NCBI GenBank assembly: GCA_032622095.1
Contig: CP136061.1
Location: 87,412,983-87,476,982 of the forward strand
DNA: 64,000 nt
DNA from: Siphonodentalium dalli
Taxonomy: Eukaryota; Mollusca; Scaphopoda; Gadilida; Siphonodentaliidae
Direction: 5' to 3'
Shown here: in pieces, positions 35,728-47,176 of the stretch
Layout: every line of letters starts with the position of its first letter
Position numbering within the stretch: position 1 is the stretch's first letter
Translations under genes and position numbers: made by a program
Notes under the pieces: generated by a model
Database searches by the model: none
Told to the model about the DNA's origin: nothing
What the model saw: the letters and a program-made list of their open reading frames with translations, nothing else

Positions 35728-35860
35728 TATTATAATATAGACATATCTTAATTCTAATACCAGTCTAATACCTTTAGCACGAGAGACCAGTACGCTATCC
35801 ACTCGGCAACTGACTTCCCTATTATAATATAGACATATCTCAATTATAATACCAGTCATA
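35678..35860. repeat. Tandem duplication of SINE head plus flank (about 91 bp, two copies)
   Basis: CCTTTAGCACGAGAGACCAG through CTTCCCTATTATAATATAG and AATACCAGTC occurs twice, with a few changes. The duplication therefore arose after the SINE inserted. Confidence 0.85.
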
Positions 35861-36010
35861 AATATCGCGTGAATAGTATGTTATTGTCAAGTTCGTATGC
35901 TGTGTTATATAAACAAAAGCAGGTTCTGTAATATTGTTGGCTCTTGTTTACATAACAAGGATTACGAACTTAACAATAACATACTATTTACGCTATATTT
36001 ATGATTGGTA
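35854..36010. repeat. Inverted repeat, about 65-bp arms
   Basis: ACCAGTCATAAATATCGCGT to TATAAACAAAAGC pairs with GCTCTTGTTTACATAAC to ATATTTATGATTGGT with scattered mismatches. The left arm is shared with the 34147 element. Confidence 0.75.
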
Positions 36011-36976
36011 TAAGAACATATACATGTAGTCTGTCTATATTGCAATCCTTAGAAAAGTTATACGAAGCACGTCTCGCGAGTCATATTGTCCATGACAATG
36101 ACATAATTGTGGCCCATTGTCAAACTAAAAAAAAAAATTCTTACAACTTACAGCTCAAAAATAAAAAAAGTTCTCTTATTCGAACTTCATATTCCACAGA
36201 AAAACTTAAAATGTCGGACTTGACACCACAATACCGCCAAAATGTGCGCTTTTTATGCGAAAAGATAATTTGATCGGGCCTATGAGCCAATTCATATGCT
36301 GTTTTTGGTGGCCAAATATCAACTTTCAAAAGAGGAAGTTTTACAGGTTTTAATTTTGTCAGGCTAGAAAAAAATCCAATCATCGTCTCTTGTAAAGAGC
36401 GTTTATACTGCCGTCGCACTGAAGTGGTATAGAGAATGAACAGCGTTCTATGTTATGAGCTATTGTGATTCGAAGTATCATTTATAAATGGCGATGCCTG
36501 TGTGATACGAATGAAGTATTTTAGTATTTAGTAAACTTAAAGTCGTCTGGTGGTTTGCGCTCCGAAAATACGCCTCATAATATTGGCTTTTGAATATTTC
36601 CCGGTATCGAAATAGGTCACTATCTATATACAAGCGATCCTTTCCTCAGAAAGACACATTGAAGTCATACAAAAATACGAATTTGAATACGATGTTTGGG
36701 TCCCAAAACAAAGAAACAAACAGTCATTTGCACGCGGCATGGAGCAGAAAAGTGCGTTCCGTGATAAGCTATCCTGATATTGTAGAAATAAAGAGCGTTT
36801 GTTTCACTTCTTTGCGAAAAACAGCAGGAAAATGGCTGTGACCGTGGGAAGTATTTTTCAGAGAACACGAAGCCATGTATAACAATATTTCGTGTATTTG
36901 TCAACCTATCTTATACCTCATTCCAAATTACGTAGACAGAATTTGGAAGCTCAAATGAGCCATGTCCGGTTAACAT
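36011..36976. other. No gene identified
   Basis: Short open frames on both strands without recognisable domains; no repeat structure seen. Confidence 0.4.
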
Positions 36977-37260
36977 TAACCCTTTCAGTGCCAGGTCCGA
37001 TTAACATTAAATTATGAAAAAAGATAATGACTAAATTAGTGTCAAATATGGCAGCGGATCTTTAACCCTTTCATGGCGGTAGCCGCGCTGGTGCAGCATT
37101 AAATATCCCGTGTCAGTGCATTATCTCGCATATGCGCGTCTCCCATAGGGATCCTTGCATATATAAGAGAATGCACTGGCTAACAAGATCAAAATAAATA
37201 TTGTTAGACCAATGTATTCTCTTATATATGCGATGCTCCCTATGGGAGGGGAGTGGGGGA
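36977..37260. mobile_element. Diverged relative of the 3829-4210 TTAA foldback element
   Basis: TTAACCCTTTCAGTGCC and TTAACCCTTTCATGGC resemble the CCCTTTACCC termini. The hairpin phrases TATATAAGAGAATGCACTGG and CCAATGTATTCTCTTATATA with CTCCC(T)ATGGG loops match the earlier core. No right terminus was found. Confidence 0.65.
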
Positions 37261-37493
37261 GTGTGGTGGGTTCCTGACTGGGTAGATCCCCCCAGCCCTG
37301 TATACGGAAGTTTTTATTTTAGCAGAACCACCCCACATTTTTCTCATAACAACACGTCATCTACGCTCCATTTCTATCGATTACGCCATGATTGGAATAT
37401 CTGGCCTGATCGATAACGTGGAGAAATAATAGAATTACTTTGATGTACGCTCCATTTTATGTTGAAATTCGACAGCGTTGAAATAATGCACAC

Positions 37494-37747
37494 AGAGAAC
37501 GGAACATATAACTACCGCGAACGGGGCGTATAACTACAGAGAACGGGACATATAACTAACGAGAACGGGGCGTATAACTACAGAGAACGGGACATATAAC
37601 TAACGGGAACGGAAAATATAACTACCGAGAACGGAACATATAACTACCGCGAACGGGGCGTATAACTACCGAGAACGGGACATATAACTAACGAGAACGG
37701 GGCGTATAACTACCGAGAACGGGACATATAACTAACGAGAACGGAAA
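37494..37747. repeat. Minisatellite, about 11 copies of a 22-bp unit (44-bp dimers)
   Basis: GAACGGGACATATAACTAAC alternates with GAACGGGGCGTATAACTACC. ATAACT falls every 22 bp from 37508. Same period as the large array but an unrelated sequence. Confidence 0.9.
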
Positions 37748-38389
37748 GTAGCACAAAACAGCATTCAAGTGATTACAAAATCTGAGACATACAATATCAC
37801 GCCGCCCAGTACGAAACCCTGCTCCACAAAATTACTGTTTACAGAAAGATAACTCTAAACTCAATTAGATTGCAGATTGAGAACTCAATGTGCCTCCAGT
37901 GACTGGCCTCTTATAGTGATTTCTTAGTCTGTATTACCGAGAAGATGCAGTGACTATTTGTCATAAATCAACATCTACATGTACATATATATTTAGTATA
38001 TATCTAATACGAATATCTTTTAATGTTTGGGGTGTGTTTGATGCTCAACATCGAGGCACAATCGATACCTAATATCCGTGTAAATTTCAGTTCTAAATAT
38101 TAATTTTTAACGATTAATGATTTTGGAATGTATACATTGTGAATTTTCACAGCTTATGTACTAGTTTATCCCATCAAACAAACGTTTATATGCTTTAAAC
38201 AAAATTTAAATTTAAATTTAAAACCGCTTTAGGTTAGTTTATCCCGTCAAACAAACGTTTATAAACAAAATTTAAAAATAAAACCGCTTTAGGTTAGCTA
38301 CTTGATTGATGACGATTGTTCTTGGCCCTCATGTTGCAGAATAATTATATGATTACATAAAAGATTAAACTGGAACAGGTTTCTCTCTA
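37748..38389. other. AT-rich spacer with a two-copy repeat at 38165-38296
   Basis: GTTTATCCC(A/G)TCAAACAAACG through AAACCGCTTTAGGTTAG occurs twice in tandem. Otherwise nothing identified. Confidence 0.55.
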
Positions 38390-39182
38390 GACTGAGAAAA
38401 TAATCGGGTCAATATGACTAACTCAGGGTTAGTCACAAGCATTCGGATTCACTTTGACTAAACCACACCTTTCAGCTAGTTACTGCGACCAACTCTAGTG
38501 TTAGTCATAGAGATTAAGTTACACCAAGAATAACTCTAATTACAACACTGCCTTAAATTATGCTTAATATTAACTATATATATTCGATTTCCATGGCATC
38601 GAAGTTTTATTGGATCTATAATTGAACTAATGTGATGGAAGTATATAATGAAATATACATGTACATCAGAAATTCACTCCCACACCAAAGGCTACACAAT
38701 TTGTAGAAAAGGTTCTTATTCTATGACACCACATACACATCGGAAAATGAACTAGTTAAACAGACATACCACATACTAGAGTTATATGCCTTTACAGACA
38801 AGTATTGATCTGTGTTTAAGAAAATAGATTGAAAGTTTGTGCTGCCTTCAATTCGGTCTCTGATTCTGGATAATATATCATCTGGTTGAGTATTGAAATT
38901 ATTAGCAAACGATTTCCAGCAAATTACATGTTTACATTCCCAGTGAAAGACATGTTAGTCATTATGACGAAATCGTGGTCATTTTGACTGACCAATTGTA
39001 GTCCAATGGCCAAATTAGTCTTACTATTTTGACTAACAATTTCTTAATCGTTACGACTAACATCAACCTAGTCATTGTGACTAAATGTTTGACTTAGTCA
39101 TTATGACTAAGCTAAGTTAGTCACCATGTGGACTAACAGTTGACTAATAAGTTAGTCATATTGACTAATTCTTTTCTTCAGT
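38390..39182. mobile_element. Candidate inverted-repeat element rich in TTAGTCA motifs
   Basis: The left end ACTGAGAAAATAATCGGGTC, then AATATGACTAACTC, mirrors the right end, whose complement reads ACTGAAGAAAAGAATTAGTC, then AATATGACTAACTT. Many TTAGTCA/TGACTAA half-sites cluster in 38930-39170. The right end lies only 25 bp beyond the stop codon of gene B, so it may form the gene's 3' untranslated region. Confidence 0.6.
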
Positions 39183-39206
39183 GTATGGCAACATTATTTG
39201 TGTTCG

Positions 39207-39735
39207 TTACTCGACTATCGACGGTTTTACTCCCATTCCCCTTGAATATGTCTTCTTCTGACACTGTGTGCCGGTATCTGTGCTTTCTCCAGTACATCGT
39301 GCCCAACAGACAGGGCCCACACCGACATAACCAGTATTACAGGGAGGATAACACAGAGCGACTTGCCGTTCTTCGCCTTTATCACACACCATTGGCTTTC
39401 CGATTCCCCGTGTATTAGACTGCTTAGCGTAGATATGTGGGTTTTTCCTGCACGTGCACCCGTCGTTATGGTACCCTTCCTTGCAATTTCCACCGCACTG
39501 TCGCCGTTTTCCGCAAACGTTGTACCAGGGCCCTCCACAGAGCCCGCATTTATCGTGCCACGGACAGTTACCGACGTCCCTGCTGTAGATGTGGGCATCG
39601 CGCCGGCATAGGGCTCCATCATCTTTGTATCCCGGTTTGCAAGACGCCCAGCATACAGGACCTAAGCCACTGTAACCATTGCGACATTTAGGGTAACACA
39701 GCGCTCCGCTTTTCTCTGTTCCATCTGGACAGAAT
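39207..39735 (-). CDS. Gene B exon 3 (last coding): cysteine repeat GxGPVCW protein
   Basis: On the minus strand the acceptor TTTCTCCAG precedes 39735. One base completes the Arg codon left by exon 2, and the frame runs to TAA at 39207. It contains two clear modules, LCYPKCRNGYSGLGPVCWAS and LCYPPCNTGYVGVGPVCWAR, each followed by a short Cys segment and a closing basic/glycine patch (SRDVG, SRGMG). Between them is a cysteine-dense insert, KCGLCGGPWYNVCGKRRQCG, then GNCKEGYHNDGCTC. With about 24 cysteines in 176 residues it must be an extracellular disulphide-rich protein. I recall this module only from uncharacterised secreted proteins; no biochemical role can be given. A MITE-like sequence starts 25 bp after the stop. 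Confidence 0.85.
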
Positions 39736-39739
39736 CTGG

Positions 39740-40460
39740 AGAAATCAGTAAAAATTAATATTAAACGTTCCCCATTCCAGTTGACACAGAATTACGATAT
39801 CATAAGATCTGGTAAGATATGAATTATTCTAGGATATTATATCTCACGTGACTTTCTCGCATTCTGATTGGCTGCACACTGCTATACTATTTTACGATAG
39901 TACCCCAGTAGGATTCCTACATGCCTACTATTCTTTTTCTATTTATAGTAACAAACTCATTTCGCGAAATCGGGCTGCCGCCTGAAGATACGGCCAATCC
40001 TAAAATATACCATGTGTGATATTTGTTGCAATATCGGTATATCATTAGATTTATTGATGAATTGCAATGATCTTACAAATGTCCGATGATATCAAGCCAA
40101 TGTATTTCATAGTTTGTCCGTTTAGTTGGCAAGCAGCTAGTCCTAATTTTGCAATGCCAGTGGACGTTATTTATAATTTCCTTTTCCGGTTAATCGAAGT
40201 TAAACAAGTTGACTTCTAAAATTTCGCCAAAATGTCTTTGCTAATGACGTATTTATAGAAATGAATCATGAAGAAATGATGTTAGATGTAACTAATAACA
40301 TAGTTGTGCCCCCCTGCCACTCGCGCAGGACTGACTTAATACATCATCGGGTTTCAACATGAAGAGAAATTGTTCCTATTAACTTTTGCCAAGGGTGCTA
40401 TTGGGTATTTTGGGCTGATCTTGTCACGATACACTTTTCGATTTAAATATATTTACAAAA
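39740..40460. other. Intron 2 of gene B, unassigned
   Basis: AT-rich intron sequence; no repeat or exon recognised. Confidence 0.45.
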
Positions 40461-40626
40461 GTGGCTTTTTCGCTAAATGTATATAAATATAAGGATTAAC
40501 TGTCATGTGGACTATTTTTATGGAGATGTAACGGTGAGGTAAGTGGACATAACTTGTATGTAAAACCACTTACCTCACCGTTACATCTCCATAAATACAG
40601 TCCACATGACAGTTAATCCTTATATA
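40461..40626. mobile_element. Foldback element, copy 1 (partner at 63813-64000)
   Basis: GTGGCTTTTTCGCTAAATG leads into arms AAGGATTAACTGTCATGTGG through GTGAGGTAAGTGG and the matching complement. The arms are about 58 bp with a short loop. Confidence 0.88.
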
Positions 40627-41029
40627 TGCCGTGTATAATACACACACTTCATACATCTCGCCGAAAATTGCTATAATTCGATCGATAGAAACTTTGAGGT
40701 AAATTTAATATCACATGGCACACAAATTTCATTTTATGATAAAGCTACTGGTAGATTTGGGTAAAAATTGGGATAGAGTTACCCAGCCTTAAGCAGGTTA
40801 ATAAAATCTCACCTATAACTATTAATTCATTGTTGTGATCGAACTGACCGCTACCAGTACATTAATTTATTGAAGTTCAAAGAAGAATGATTTCGGTAGA
40901 GATGGGGGTTAATATAAGTTGATTGATGTGTTAATTGTACATGGGACAGTTTGGGTGATTGGCTGAGGGTGATTGGCGGAGAGTGATTGGCGGAGGGTGA
41001 TTTGCAACAGGTACTGAATTAAAGGTGCA

Positions 41030-41145
41030 TTATTCGAATTAACGCTGCTAAATTACTATTTCTTTAGCTTCGGGGGGGGGGGGGGACAATATTTGATTCG
41101 AGTCGAGAAGCCCACCCATCAAAGCTCAGAGACATCAGATATCGA
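41030..41145. repeat. Intron repeat shared with 48903-49003
   Basis: TTAACGCTGCTAAATTAC, GATTCGAGTCGAG and CACCCATCAAAGCTCAGAG are common to both places, one in each main intron of gene B. A G run at 41072-41085 is longer here. Confidence 0.8.
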
Positions 41146-41553
41146 TATTTGAATAAAGGTATATATTATTATTTTGGCAAATAATCGATTTTGATGACTG
41201 ATTCGGCATTTCAAAAATATCATGGACAGCTAAGATATTATAGAGACGGTAGATTTAGCGCTACGTTTAGATTCGAACCCCAAAAAACTCACCCTCACAC
41301 CCACCCATGATCCCACCCACCCATGACGCAGAAATTGTGTGCATATAATAAAATCTGAAAGTGAAAGATTTGTTTATTAACATTGCAATCAGAATGCAAA
41401 TCTTTTTCAGTAGGTATTGATATGTATGTATATCCGAGAGTATGATACAATACGTGATATTCATGTTATATATTATCATGTGTATTGTACATGTTCTTAT
41501 GTCCCCATGCGAGCTCGCGTGGTAGAATATGCCTACCGCCCACTGCAAGGGGT
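41146..41553. other. Intron of gene B with part of a dispersed repeat
   Basis: 41440-41495 resembles 11315-11370 (ATACGTGATATTCATGTTAT). The rest is unassigned. Confidence 0.45.
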
Positions 41554-42543
41554 AACTAGAATGCACTCAGAGAGATGCCAAAGTGCGCAAAAATGTAATA
41601 AACAATAATTTAAAAAATAATTTCACTGTATTTTACTTAATTTATTTAATTTAATTTAATGTTATCAAAAAAAGACAATTACCATTTCTCATTTCATCAC
41701 AGATAAAAGGCAAATTACTATATTAATCATTTAAGTTATTAAAACCAATTCCATGTTGGCGAAAGGATGAGACTTTAATATCGATTACATTTTTTTCAGC
41801 GGCATATTTTCATTTTCATTTTCCGATAGTCAAAGTTGACCAAAGGAGCAATTATAAGAAATAATTAATACTATTTGTGTAAATATTGATAGCAGCCAAT
41901 ATGCAACAATAAATATCAATAATTAATCAATAACGATCATTTTATGTAATAATAAACTCTTCAAACGGTGTTTGTGTCAACAAATGCGTTTTGTTTTGTG
42001 TTACGTCATTCGTCGTATTTGACAGGGAACTCGACTGAAGGTTAGGCTATTCAGCCTATTGCGTCGAATTACGAAATCGCGTTTTGAATGTCTCTCTTTT
42101 CCCGCACGATAAAAAGAGGTCTTCGCACGAACCAAAAATGATAAAACTTCCCAATTATAAGTAAAAATACCCACATTAAGCAGTCTATGTAGGTCCCGAA
42201 GGAGTCTATAGACTATTTGATGTAGAGTTCTGATGGAGAAAATGCAGGTCGATCTATTTTTATCATAACTCTGACGTATTTTGACCTGGGAGAAAAAATC
42301 GAAATCGAGGCTCACTACGAGCATGCCAGTTTTAAATATAGAAACAGGGAATCCTGACAAATGGCGATATCGGCGACAAACAAATAATCGAAAACAACAC
42401 ATAAAATAAACATAGCAAAAACGCGGCACAGTAAAAATGTCAGAACGCCACGAGGTTTTACGTCGTTTTTGGTGACGTCATGGAGTGTGACACCAACCTA
42501 CGAATCTGTCTGATCGCCATACTGTTGCGCGAGCGCACGTAAT
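41554..42543. repeat. 1-kb tandem unit, copy 1 of 3
   Basis: Runs from AACTAGAATGCACTCAGAGA to GCGCGAGCGCACGTAAT. Contains a 142-codon minus-strand frame (42001-42429) that is present in all three copies. The frame lacks a recognisable domain. Confidence 0.93.
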
Positions 42544-44100
42544 AACTAGAATGCACTCAGAGAGATGCCAACGTGCGCAAAAATGTAATAAACAATAATT
42601 AAAAAAATAGTTTCACTGTATTTTACTTAATTTATTTAATTTAATTTAATGTTAGCAAAAAAAAGACAATTACCATGTCTCATTTCATCACAGATAAAAG
42701 GCAATTTACTATATTAATCATTTAAGTAATTAAAACCAATTCCATGTTGCCGAAAGGATGAGACTTTAATATCGATTACATTTTTTTCAGCGGCATATTT
42801 TGATTTTGATTTTCCGATAGTCAAAGTTGACCAAAGGAGCAATTATCAGGGGGGGGGGGGGGGGGGGGGGGGGGTCGTATGGCATTTTTTCCCTTTCGAT
42901 CATTTTTTGTACCCACCCACCCCCACCGCCAAATTTTTTTCCGTTTTCGGCAGTTTTTTCCGACCATTTTTTGACACCCACCCCCCCCTTTTAACACTAA
43001 AACAGAGATTTGCAGGGGAAAATTCACTGTAAACAGCTGTATATGAACTTCTGTGCATACTATTTATCATGGATGTTAACATGGACATGTAAATAGGAAT
43101 GAGTCATTTTGAAGTCATTCGGCCAAAAAAACATGGCCGCCAGCGGCCATCTTGAATTTCAAAATTTGCAACAAAATACAACACGATAACTGCCTGCAGT
43201 TTACCAGTTAGAATTACATTATTTCTCTCATTCAAAGTGGTTTTGAAGCCCAACTCATTGCCAAAACACTAAGAAAAAAGCAGGAATTTTTTTTTTTAGT
43301 TCCGGAAAAAATTGCTTGTTGGTGGCTTTGACCACCCACCCACCCCGGCATACGTGCCGGATTTTTTTTTCACCCCCCCCCCTGCAATTATAAGAAATAA
43401 TTAGTACTATTTTTGTAAATATTGATAGCAGCCAATATGCAACAATAAATATCAATAATTAATCAATAATTAATCAATAACGATCATTTTATGTAATAAT
43501 AAACTCTTCAAACGGTGTTTGTGTTAACAAATGCGTTTTGTTTTGTGTTACGTCATTCGTCGTATTTGACCCGGAACTCTGCTGAAGGTTAGGCTATTCA
43601 GCCTATTGCGTCGAATTACGAAATCGCGTTTTGAATGTCTCTCTTTTCTCGCACGATAAAAAGAGGTCTTCACACGAACCAAAAATGATAAAACTTCCCA
43701 ATTATAAGTGAAAATACCCAAATGAAGGAGTCTATGTAGGTCCCGAAGGAGTCTATAGACTCTTTGATGTAGATCGATGGAGAAAATGTAGGTCGATCTA
43801 TTTTTGTCATAACTCTGACGAATTTTGACCTGTGAGAAAAAATCGAAATCGAGGCCGACTACGAGCATGCCAGTTTTAAATATAGAAACAGGGAATGCTG
43901 ACAAATGGCGATATCGGCGACAAACAAATAATCGAAAACAACACATAAAATAAACATAGTAAAAACGCGGCACAGTAAAAATGTCAGAACGCCACGAGGT
44001 TTTACGTCGTTTTTGGTGACGTCATGGAGTGTGACACCAAGCTACCAAGCTACCAAGCTACGAATCTGTCTGATCGCCATACTGTTGCGCGAGCGCACGT
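42544..44100. repeat. 1-kb tandem unit, copy 2 of 3, split by a hAT-type insertion
   Basis: Same start and end phrases as copy 1, with an extra segment (42847-43384). Its minus-strand frame (43548-43973) is 141 codons, one codon shorter through a 3-base deletion. The CCAAGCTA near its end is expanded to three repeats. Confidence 0.93.
42847..43384. mobile_element. hAT-type G-run element inside tandem unit 2
   Basis: Interrupts CAATTAT, which is present on both sides (42840-42846 and 43385-43391). The uninterrupted site GGAGCAATTATAAG is seen in copies 1 and 3, so the insertion is proven by comparison. Ends CAGGGG...CCCCTG, with a 26-base G run at 42849-42874. Non-coding; open frames cross homopolymers. 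Confidence 0.88.
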
Positions 44101-45104
44101 AACTAGAATGCACTCAGAGAGATGCCAACGTGCGCAAAAATGTAATAAACAATAATTTAAAAAATAATTTCACTGTATTTTACTTAATTTATTTAATTTA
44201 ATTTAATGTTAGCAAAAAAAGACAATTACCATTTCTCATTTCATCACAGATAAAAGGCAAATTACTATATTAATCATTTAAGTAATTAAAACCAATTCCA
44301 TGTTGCCGAAAAGATGAGACTTTAATATCGATTACATTTTTTTCAGCGGCATATTTTCATTTTCATTTTCCGATAGTCAAAGTTGACCAAAGGAGCAATT
44401 ATAAGAAATAATTAGTACTATTTTTGTAAATATTGATAGCAGTCAATATGCAACAATACATATCAATAATTAATCAATAACGATCATTGTATGTAATAAT
44501 AATCTCTTAAAACGGTGTTTGTGTTAACAAATGAGTTTTGTTTTGTGTTACGTCATTCGTCGTATTTGACCCGGAACTCTGCTGAAGGTTAGGCTATTCA
44601 GCCTATTGCGTCGAATTACAAAATCGCGTTTTGAATGTCTCTCTTTTCCCGCACGATAAAAAGAGGTCTTCGCACGAACCAAAAATGATGAAACTTCCCA
44701 ATTATAATTGAAAATACCCAAATGAAGGAGTCTATGTAGGTCCCGAAGGAGTCTATAGACTCTTTGATGTATATTTCTGATGGAGAAAATGTAGGTCGAT
44801 CTATTTTTGTCATAACTCTGACGAATTTTGACCTGGGAGAAAAAATCGAAATCGAGGCCAACTACGAGCATGCCAGTTTTAAATATAGAAACAGGGAATC
44901 CTGACAAATGGCGATATCGGAGACAAACAAATAAACGAAAACAACACATAAAATAAACATAGCAAAAACGCGGCACAGTAAAAATGTCAGAACTCCACGA
45001 GGTTTTACGTCGTTTTTGGTGACGTCATGGAGTGTGACACCAAGCTACCAAGCTACCAAGCTACGAATCTGTCTGATCGCCATACTGTTGCGCGAGCGCA
45101 CGTA
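44101..45104. repeat. 1-kb tandem unit, copy 3 of 3
   Basis: Carries the 142-codon minus frame at 44548-44976 and the triple CCAAGCTA. More similar to copy 2 than to copy 1 in shared changes such as GACCCGGAACTCTGCTG. Confidence 0.93.
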
Positions 45105-45300
45105 ATAATGCCATAATGCAGCACCCTGTTTGTCGTTGGTGCATCCCGTGAGGTGTGGGCGTAGGGCGGCCGTACCACGTGAGGAATCGACGTGCGGGTA
45201 CGGCTTAGCTCATGTCCACTTTGGTCCTACATCTCTTCAGATACCCGGGTTAAAACGATGATAAACCCTCAATCATTCAATCAATATATATATTATGATA
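45105..45300 (+). mobile_element. Probable retroelement 3' tail fragment
   Basis: A GC-rich segment (GGTGTGGGCGTAGGGCGGCC) is followed by GATGATAAACCCTCAATCAT and a short TCAAT repeat, a common ending of LINEs or their SINE partners. No coding part remains. Confidence 0.45.
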
Positions 45301-45473
45301 TGCACACTGAAGTGATATACGTTTTCCTGTCTTTCTAGATTAAAACATCGTATATACAATTCGTAGTTGCTATTCTATAAATTAACTATGTTTGTTCTAG
45401 TGAAACGAGTTAAAATATAATCATAATCTTAACTTTACGGTCAATAATGACGATCAATTGGAAAACTAAACAG

Positions 45474-45948
45474 TATATATCCGCAGTCACTTCCAAGTCC
45501 AGTCATATTGTATATATCCGCAGTCACTTCCAAGTCCAGTCATATTGTATATATCCGCAGTCACTTCCAAGTCCAGTCATATTGTATATATCCGCAGTCA
45601 CTTCCAAGTCCAGTCATATTGTATATATCCGCAGTCACTTCCAAGTCCAGTCATATTGTATATATCCGCAGTCACTTCCAAGTCCAGTCATATTGTATAT
45701 ATCCGCAGTCACTTCCAAGTCCAGTCATATTGTATATATCCGCAGTCACTTCCAAGTCCAGTCATAGTATATATCCGCAGTCACTTCCAAGTCCAGTCAT
45801 AGTATATATCCGCAGTCACTTCCAAGTCCAGTCATAGTATATATCCGCAGTCACTTCCAAGTCCAGTCATAGTATATATCCGCAGTCACTTCCAAGTCCA
45901 GTCATAGTATATATCCGCAGTCACTTCCAAGTCCAGTCATATTGTGAT
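45474..45948. repeat. Minisatellite, 13 copies, 37-bp then 35-bp units
   Basis: CCGCAGTCACTTCCAAGTCC starts at 45481 and recurs every 37 bp to 45740 (eight copies), then every 35 bp to 45915 (five copies). The later units lack TT in CATATTGTATA. Long open frames here come from the 37-bp period. Confidence 0.95.
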
Positions 45949-45984
45949 ATGTGCGAACCTCGATAATTTATCACATATTAGGAA

Positions 45985-46570
45985 CAAAGGTAACTTTGTA
46001 ACAATTTATAGAAATTTTGGGGTCTTGGGTAACTTTATAACACTTTTGGGATCTTGGGTAACTTTATAACAATTTTGGGATCTTGGGTAACTTTATAACA
46101 CTTTTGGGATCTTGGGTAACTTTATAACAATTTTGGGATCTTGGGTAACTTTATAACAATTTTGGGATATTGGGTAAATTTATAACAATTTTGGGATCTT
46201 GGGTAACTTTATAACAATGTTATGAATCTGGATAATTTATACAAATTTGGGAACCTGGAAAATTTAACACAATTTTGGGAACCTGGATAATTTATCACAA
46301 TATATTTTGGGAACCTGGACAATTTAACACAATTTTGGGAACCTGGATAATTTATCTCAATATATTTTGGGAACCTGGATAACGTTATCACAATGTTGGG
46401 ACCATATGTAACCTTATCAAAATTTGGAGATTATAGATAACTTTATAAAATATTTGGGAATCTGTGTAACTATATATCACAATTTCGTGAGTCTTTGTAC
46501 TAACTGTATTACAATTTTGGAAACGTGGATAACTTAAAAAACATTTTTGTGATCCTGGGTAACTTTATCG
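45985..46570. repeat. Degenerate minisatellite, about 28-30 bp units
   Basis: GGTAACTTTATAACAATTTT, then GGGATCTT, is repeated about seven times nearly perfectly (46019-46225), then diverges to GGGAACCTGGATAATTTATC-type units until 46570. Confidence 0.9.
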
Positions 46571-46574
46571 TAAC

Positions 46575-47150
46575 GAGAGGCCGATCACGATCGGCAGATG
46601 TTTAACCCATATCTTGGCGATAGTGATTAGCTATTTTCAGCTTGGAATCTAAAATCCATAACATTCCATGTTAATCTTCAAAGATTAGAACAATTTTTGT
46701 TTTAGATAGGCCCATAACCCCTGTTAAAAAAATCGGATCAAACCCATATTCGAATTCTGTCTGTATTATGGGCCGAGAAACGCACATACCAAATTTGATT
46801 TCAGATATATTTTGTATTGCAACATGCGTGAATTCTAAGTCGAAGAAGGGCCATAACTCCATAAAAAACTCAGATCAAACCCATATTTGAACTCGATCTG
46901 TATTTTGGCCTGAGAAATCCATATACAAAATTAGGTTCCGATTGAATAGAAAATGTTTGAGTTATCGCATTATGCATAAAGTGTCCACGGACAGACGGAC
47001 ACACGGACAGACAGACATACATACAGACAGACAGACAGACGGACGGACGGACGAACGAACGACGAGTGGTCAATTCGGATGCCGACATTATGTGTACCAT
47101 ACTACGGTATGGGTACACATAAAAACACATATAAACCCGTGAGAATGACA
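46575..47150 (-). repeat. Interspersed repeat with GACA/GACG run
   Basis: On the minus strand a TCCGTCTGTCTGTCTGTC run is followed by GGACACTTTATGCATAATGC and ACTCAAAC. This is the layout of repeat families that start with TCTG runs. Two internal similar segments (46740-46830, 46860-46960) share CAAACCCATATT and TCTGTATT. Confidence 0.6.
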
Positions 47151-47176
47151 CATCCATCGCAGTAACGTGTACTCAC

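Larger units (their letters stand above)
34147..35877. mobile_element. Inverted-repeat element interrupted by a SINE
   Basis: The left arm 34147-34263 (ACTATTCACGCGATATTTAT to GAAGGCTACCC) is mirrored on the right by 35325-35378 plus 35728-35877. The right arm is split by the SINE at 35381-35727. The 1-kb interior has no recognised coding region. It includes a two-copy direct repeat near 34810-34880 (TGACAGCTAGTGGTAAGATG). Confidence 0.7.

Noticed and set aside
39227-39622. 131-codon minus-strand frame and three plus-strand frames over gene B exon 3
   Set aside because: Shadows of the cysteine-repeat exon. Only the frame ending at 39207 has the repeated C..C..GY..GPVCW pattern and consistent splice phase.
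45447-45837. Open frames of about 85-109 codons over the 37/35-bp minisatellite
   Set aside because: Three overlapping frames give the same peptide repeat, as expected from a 37-bp period.
46942-47142. Threonine/aspartate-rich frame over GACAGACAGACA
   Set aside because: Low-complexity microsatellite translation.
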